From Bacteroidales bacterium (GTDB lineage: Bacteria > Bacteroidota > Bacteroidia > Bacteroidales > Azobacteroidaceae): 8,685 nucleotides of DNA. Where the stretch lies: positions 1 through 8,685 of the forward strand of contig JAJBTS010000401.1 of the NCBI GenBank assembly GCA_020860885.1. Direction: 5' to 3'. The position numbers and the translations under genes are program-made. This document shows positions 6,354 to 8,685 of the stretch, one piece after another. Position 1 is the stretch's first letter. Each line of letters begins with the position of its first letter. The notes under the pieces are model-generated. The model was not told the DNA's origin. It worked only from the letters and a program-made list of their open reading frames with translations, and did not search any database.

Positions 6354-7316
6354 ATGAATAAACCTTATGTAATAGGAGTGGATATGGGTGGAACCAATAC
6401 TGCTTTTGGAGTAGTAGATGCAAGAGGTACCATATTATTTCGCGGACAAATTTCAACAACGGATTATAACAACGGCGAGGAATATGCGAACGCTTTAGGT
6501 ATAGCGATCAATGAATTGATTATGCAAAATTCCCTGCAAGATAAGATCAAGGGAATTGGAATGGGAGTTCCTAATGGAAATATGAATGACGGAACCATTG
6601 AAAAAGCCGCTAATATTCCCTGGGCAAAAACGGTAGTTGTGCCATTGGCTCAGTTGATTACTAATATTACAGGCCTGCCATGTAAACTGACGAATGACGC
6701 CAATGCTGCTGCTTTGGGCGAAATGGCTTATGGTGAAGCTAAAGGAATGAAAGATTTTATCGTAATTACTCTGGGTACAGGACTAGGCAGTGGAATCGTA
6801 GCAAATGGCCAATTGGTTGTCGGTCATGATGGATTTGCAGGTGAGTTAGGACATTCGACTTTAGTTAGAAATAACGGAAGATTGTGTGGATGTGGACGCA
6901 CAGGCTGTTTGGAGACTTACGCATCGGCAACAGGCGTGGCGCGGACTGCCCGTGAATTTCTGGAACTGAATCCTGATGAAGAATCTCTTTTGAGAGGAAT
7001 TATCTACAGACCGCTCACTTCCAAAGATGTGTATCTGGCAGCGGAGAAAGGCGATAAAATGGCCCTGAGAATATTCGATTTTACGGCTAGAATGCTCGGA
7101 CAGGCTCTTTGTGATTTTATCACTTTTTCCAGTCCGCAAGCTATTATTTTATTCGGTGGATTGGCTCATGCAGGAAAATATTTGCTTGAACCTTTGAAGA
7201 AAGAGATCGATGATCATATTCTGAACGTTTTTGAAGGGAAAACTAAAATTCTTGTATCGCGATTAAACGATGCGGAAGCTGCTATTTTAGGAGCAAGCGC
7301 TTTAGCGTGGGAATAA
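6354..7316 (+). CDS. ROK family sugar kinase (glucokinase or N-acetylhexosamine kinase)
   Basis: This 320-residue cytosolic kinase should phosphorylate the 6-hydroxyl of a hexose or N-acetylhexosamine with ATP. Motifs in order: the phosphate-binding loop GVDMGGTNT (D10, G12, G13, T14); NDANAAALGE with the catalytic base D115; GTGLGSG (141-147); GELGH (163-167) with sugar-contacting E164 and zinc ligand H167; and CGCGRTGCLE with zinc ligands C178, C180 and C185 and sugar-contacting E187. It begins directly with the ATP-binding domain and has no helix-turn-helix, so it is a kinase and not a NagC/XylR-type repressor of the same family. Length is normal. Its divergent pairing with nagB suggests glucosamine, GlcNAc or ManNAc use, but plain glucokinase is equally compatible because specificity cannot be read reliably from these motifs. 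Start: the ATG at 6354 leaves the usual few residues before the first strand. A terminator follows 32 bp after the stop. Confidence 0.92.
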   Translation: MNKPYVIGVDMGGTNTAFGVVDARGTILFRGQISTTDYNNGEEYANALGIAINELIMQNSLQDKIKGIGMGVPNGNMNDGTIEKAANIPWAKTVVVPLAQLITNITGLPCKLTNDANAAALGEMAYGEAKGMKDFIVITLGTGLGSGIVANGQLVVGHDGFAGELGHSTLVRNNGRLCGCGRTGCLETYASATGVARTAREFLELNPDEESLLRGIIYRPLTSKDVYLAAEKGDKMALRIFDFTARMLGQALCDFITFSSPQAIILFGGLAHAGKYLLEPLKKEIDDHILNVFEGKTKILVSRLNDAEAAILGASALAWE

Positions 7317-7348
7317 AAAAATTCCAAGTTAGTATATTAAAAACATTC

Positions 7349-7377
7349 AAGGTGTCTCAGAAATGGGATACCTTTTT
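7349..7377 (+). terminator. Intrinsic terminator after the ROK kinase gene
   Basis: AAGGTGTCTC (7349-7358) pairs with GGGATACCTT (7365-7374) over 10 bp including two G/T pairs, with a 6-nt loop AGAAAT. Five T follow at 7373-7377. It ends only 20 bp before the next start codon, so it either insulates the downstream gene or lets a fraction of transcripts through. Confidence 0.75.
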
Positions 7378-7397
7378 ACTTAAATTATACGAAATAT

Positions 7398-8685
7398 ATG
7401 AAAAACCAGTTCAAATTGAATTCAGTAGTGTTGATATGCTTTTTCCTATGGGGATCTTTGCTATTCTCTGCAAAAGCCAATAACATTTCCGGTACAATGC
7501 GTACTGTTCCTTATCTTCAATCGCCAACTCACAATAGCATGGTGGTCCGATGGGTTTCCTCATTGGATTGTTACGGTAATATCGAGTACTGTACGGACTC
7601 TCTGAAAGTTGTGCAAGGAAAAGGCATTAAAATCAGAGGAGGTAAAGATCTGATCCACCGCATCAAATTAAACGATTTATCAGCTAACACACGGTATTAT
7701 TATCGTGTATTCAATGCTTTTTATACGTGTGATGATCAACAAGTTATGGGAGAAGAATATTCAGAAATATATTCTTTCAAAACGATTCCGGATTCGCAGG
7801 ATAACTTGAGAATTCTTATATTTAATGATCTTCATGCGAATTTTTATACACATATTCTAGAAGAGCTTATGCAGAAAATATCTCCTTCTGTTATGGGGCA
7901 CGACTTAGTCATTTTTAATGGAGACTGTCTTGATTATCTCCAAAAAGAAGAAGAAAATATTTATTGGATCGATAGATTTGCCAAATGGGTTAAAAACAGC
8001 CATGTGCCTTCTATCTATGTGCCCGGTAACCACGAATATGATTGTTTTTACCGTAATGATGCCACTTGCTTTTCTTATGGAGACGAAAAATTAGTACTGA
8101 AAAAATATCTTGATTTCGCCCAGAACGGCCAGACTTATGGACTAATTAAATTCGGAGATATGGATCTATTGGTTTTAGATACTGGGGTTATGTATCCTGT
8201 GAATCAAAATGGAAATTATCCGGAAGGTAGCAAGGAAAAATATTTTTATGATCTTCGTGTAGCTCAAAAAGAATTTTTAAAGACCTTAAAGAAGGATACT
8301 TCAAGGACAGGAATTTTATTTCATCACATCAATTTTTTTGGAGTATGTAGTGAGGGTACCTTTATAAAGAATCCTTATTTTGAAATGAGGGATGACTATT
8401 TAAATAATCTCAACATTCAACTTGCTTTCAATGGACATATTCATAATTTACAATTAGTAAATCAGGATACTACAAATGGAAGAACGATTACTCTGAACGG
8501 AGAAAATATAAACTACAAAAACAATTATCCGATATACATTTGTGAGGGCCCTTCTTATCCTTCCGGTCGTCATTGTGATTATCTGGATCCGACTGGAAAT
8601 TATATGATAGGGGCTATGACTGTTTTAGAAAAACAAGGAGACAATCTTATAATAATCTCTTATCATTTAGATGAGGTAGAACGTA
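7398..8685 (+). CDS. Secreted calcineurin-like metallophosphoesterase with PAP-like N-terminal domain (3'-truncated by window edge)
   Basis: An open frame of 429 codons runs off the window with no stop. Residues 1-27 look like a type I signal peptide: basic start, hydrophobic core, then SAKA with cleavage likely after A27. There is no lipobox. Residues 35-130 resemble the Fn3-like N-domain of purple acid phosphatases (TVPYLQSP, MVVRWVSS, LSANTRYYYRV). The catalytic domain follows with all five metal motifs: NDLH (D144, H146), GDCLD (D176, D179), GNHE (N211, H212), the histidine pair H309-H310, and GHIHN (H347, H349). Because motif 1 has the His and motif 2 lacks the purple-enzyme Tyr, the metal site is the calcineurin type, not a true purple acid phosphatase. 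It probably hydrolyses phosphate esters in the periplasm or outside the cell; the substrate is unknown. The mature part visible has nine cysteines. Only 20 bp separate the start from the preceding terminator. Family lengths suggest little is missing at the C-terminus. Confidence 0.9.
   Translation, partial: MKNQFKLNSVVLICFFLWGSLLFSAKANNISGTMRTVPYLQSPTHNSMVVRWVSSLDCYGNIEYCTDSLKVVQGKGIKIRGGKDLIHRIKLNDLSANTRYYYRVFNAFYTCDDQQVMGEEYSEIYSFKTIPDSQDNLRILIFNDLHANFYTHILEELMQKISPSVMGHDLVIFNGDCLDYLQKEEENIYWIDRFAKWVKNSHVPSIYVPGNHEYDCFYRNDATCFSYGDEKLVLKKYLDFAQNGQTYGLIKFGDMDLLVLDTGVMYPVNQNGNYPEGSKEKYFYDLRVAQKEFLKTLKKDTSRTGILFHHINFFGVCSEGTFIKNPYFEMRDDYLNNLNIQLAFNGHIHNLQLVNQDTTNGRTITLNGENINYKNNYPIYICEGPSYPSGRHCDYLDPTGNYMIGAMTVLEKQGDNLIIISYHLDEVER

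Overview
The window looks like AT-rich chromosomal DNA of a member of the Bacteroidota, most likely order Bacteroidales. Three things point there. SecD and SecF are fused into one protein of nearly 1000 residues. Several gene starts have a TAnnTTTG-type -7 promoter element. Start codons are preceded by A-rich leaders with no Shine-Dalgarno sequence. Genus and species cannot be fixed from the sequence alone. I see no integrase, transposase, tRNA, rRNA or CRISPR array, and base and codon use appear uniform, so nothing suggests recent transfer.

Layout: (1) 1-825 (+) is the 3' part of a membrane-anchored family 2 glycosyltransferase acting on polyprenyl phosphate; its start lies before the window. 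(2) A near-perfect Bacteroidota promoter begins one base past that stop and drives secDF (915-3881, +), which ends at a strong intrinsic terminator (3910-3940). (3) A 278-bp gap between convergent genes holds an array of four 18-bp imperfect palindromes centred on TGTACA and spaced 23, 46 and 23 bp. It is the most unusual item here. (4) On the minus strand lie a Gfo/Idh/MocA-type NAD(P)-dependent oxidoreductase (4160-5143) and, upstream of it in transcription order, nagB (5343-6152). A long hairpin terminator separates them, so they are probably separate transcripts. (5) Divergent from nagB is a ROK-family sugar kinase (6354-7316, +), followed by a terminator. (6) 7398-8685 (+) is a secreted calcineurin-like metallophosphoesterase with a purple-acid-phosphatase-like N-terminal domain; it runs off the right edge.

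How they work together: nagB and the ROK kinase share a 201-bp divergent promoter region and fit amino-sugar or hexose use. The kinase would make a sugar 6-phosphate, and NagB would convert glucosamine 6-phosphate to fructose 6-phosphate and ammonia. The oxidoreductase may belong to the same carbohydrate theme, but its substrate is unknown. The glycosyltransferase and SecDF are envelope-biogenesis genes with no evident link to the sugar genes. Most of the window is ordinary core genome. The parts that deserve attention are non-coding: the palindrome array, and an inverted repeat around a candidate promoter of the oxidoreductase.
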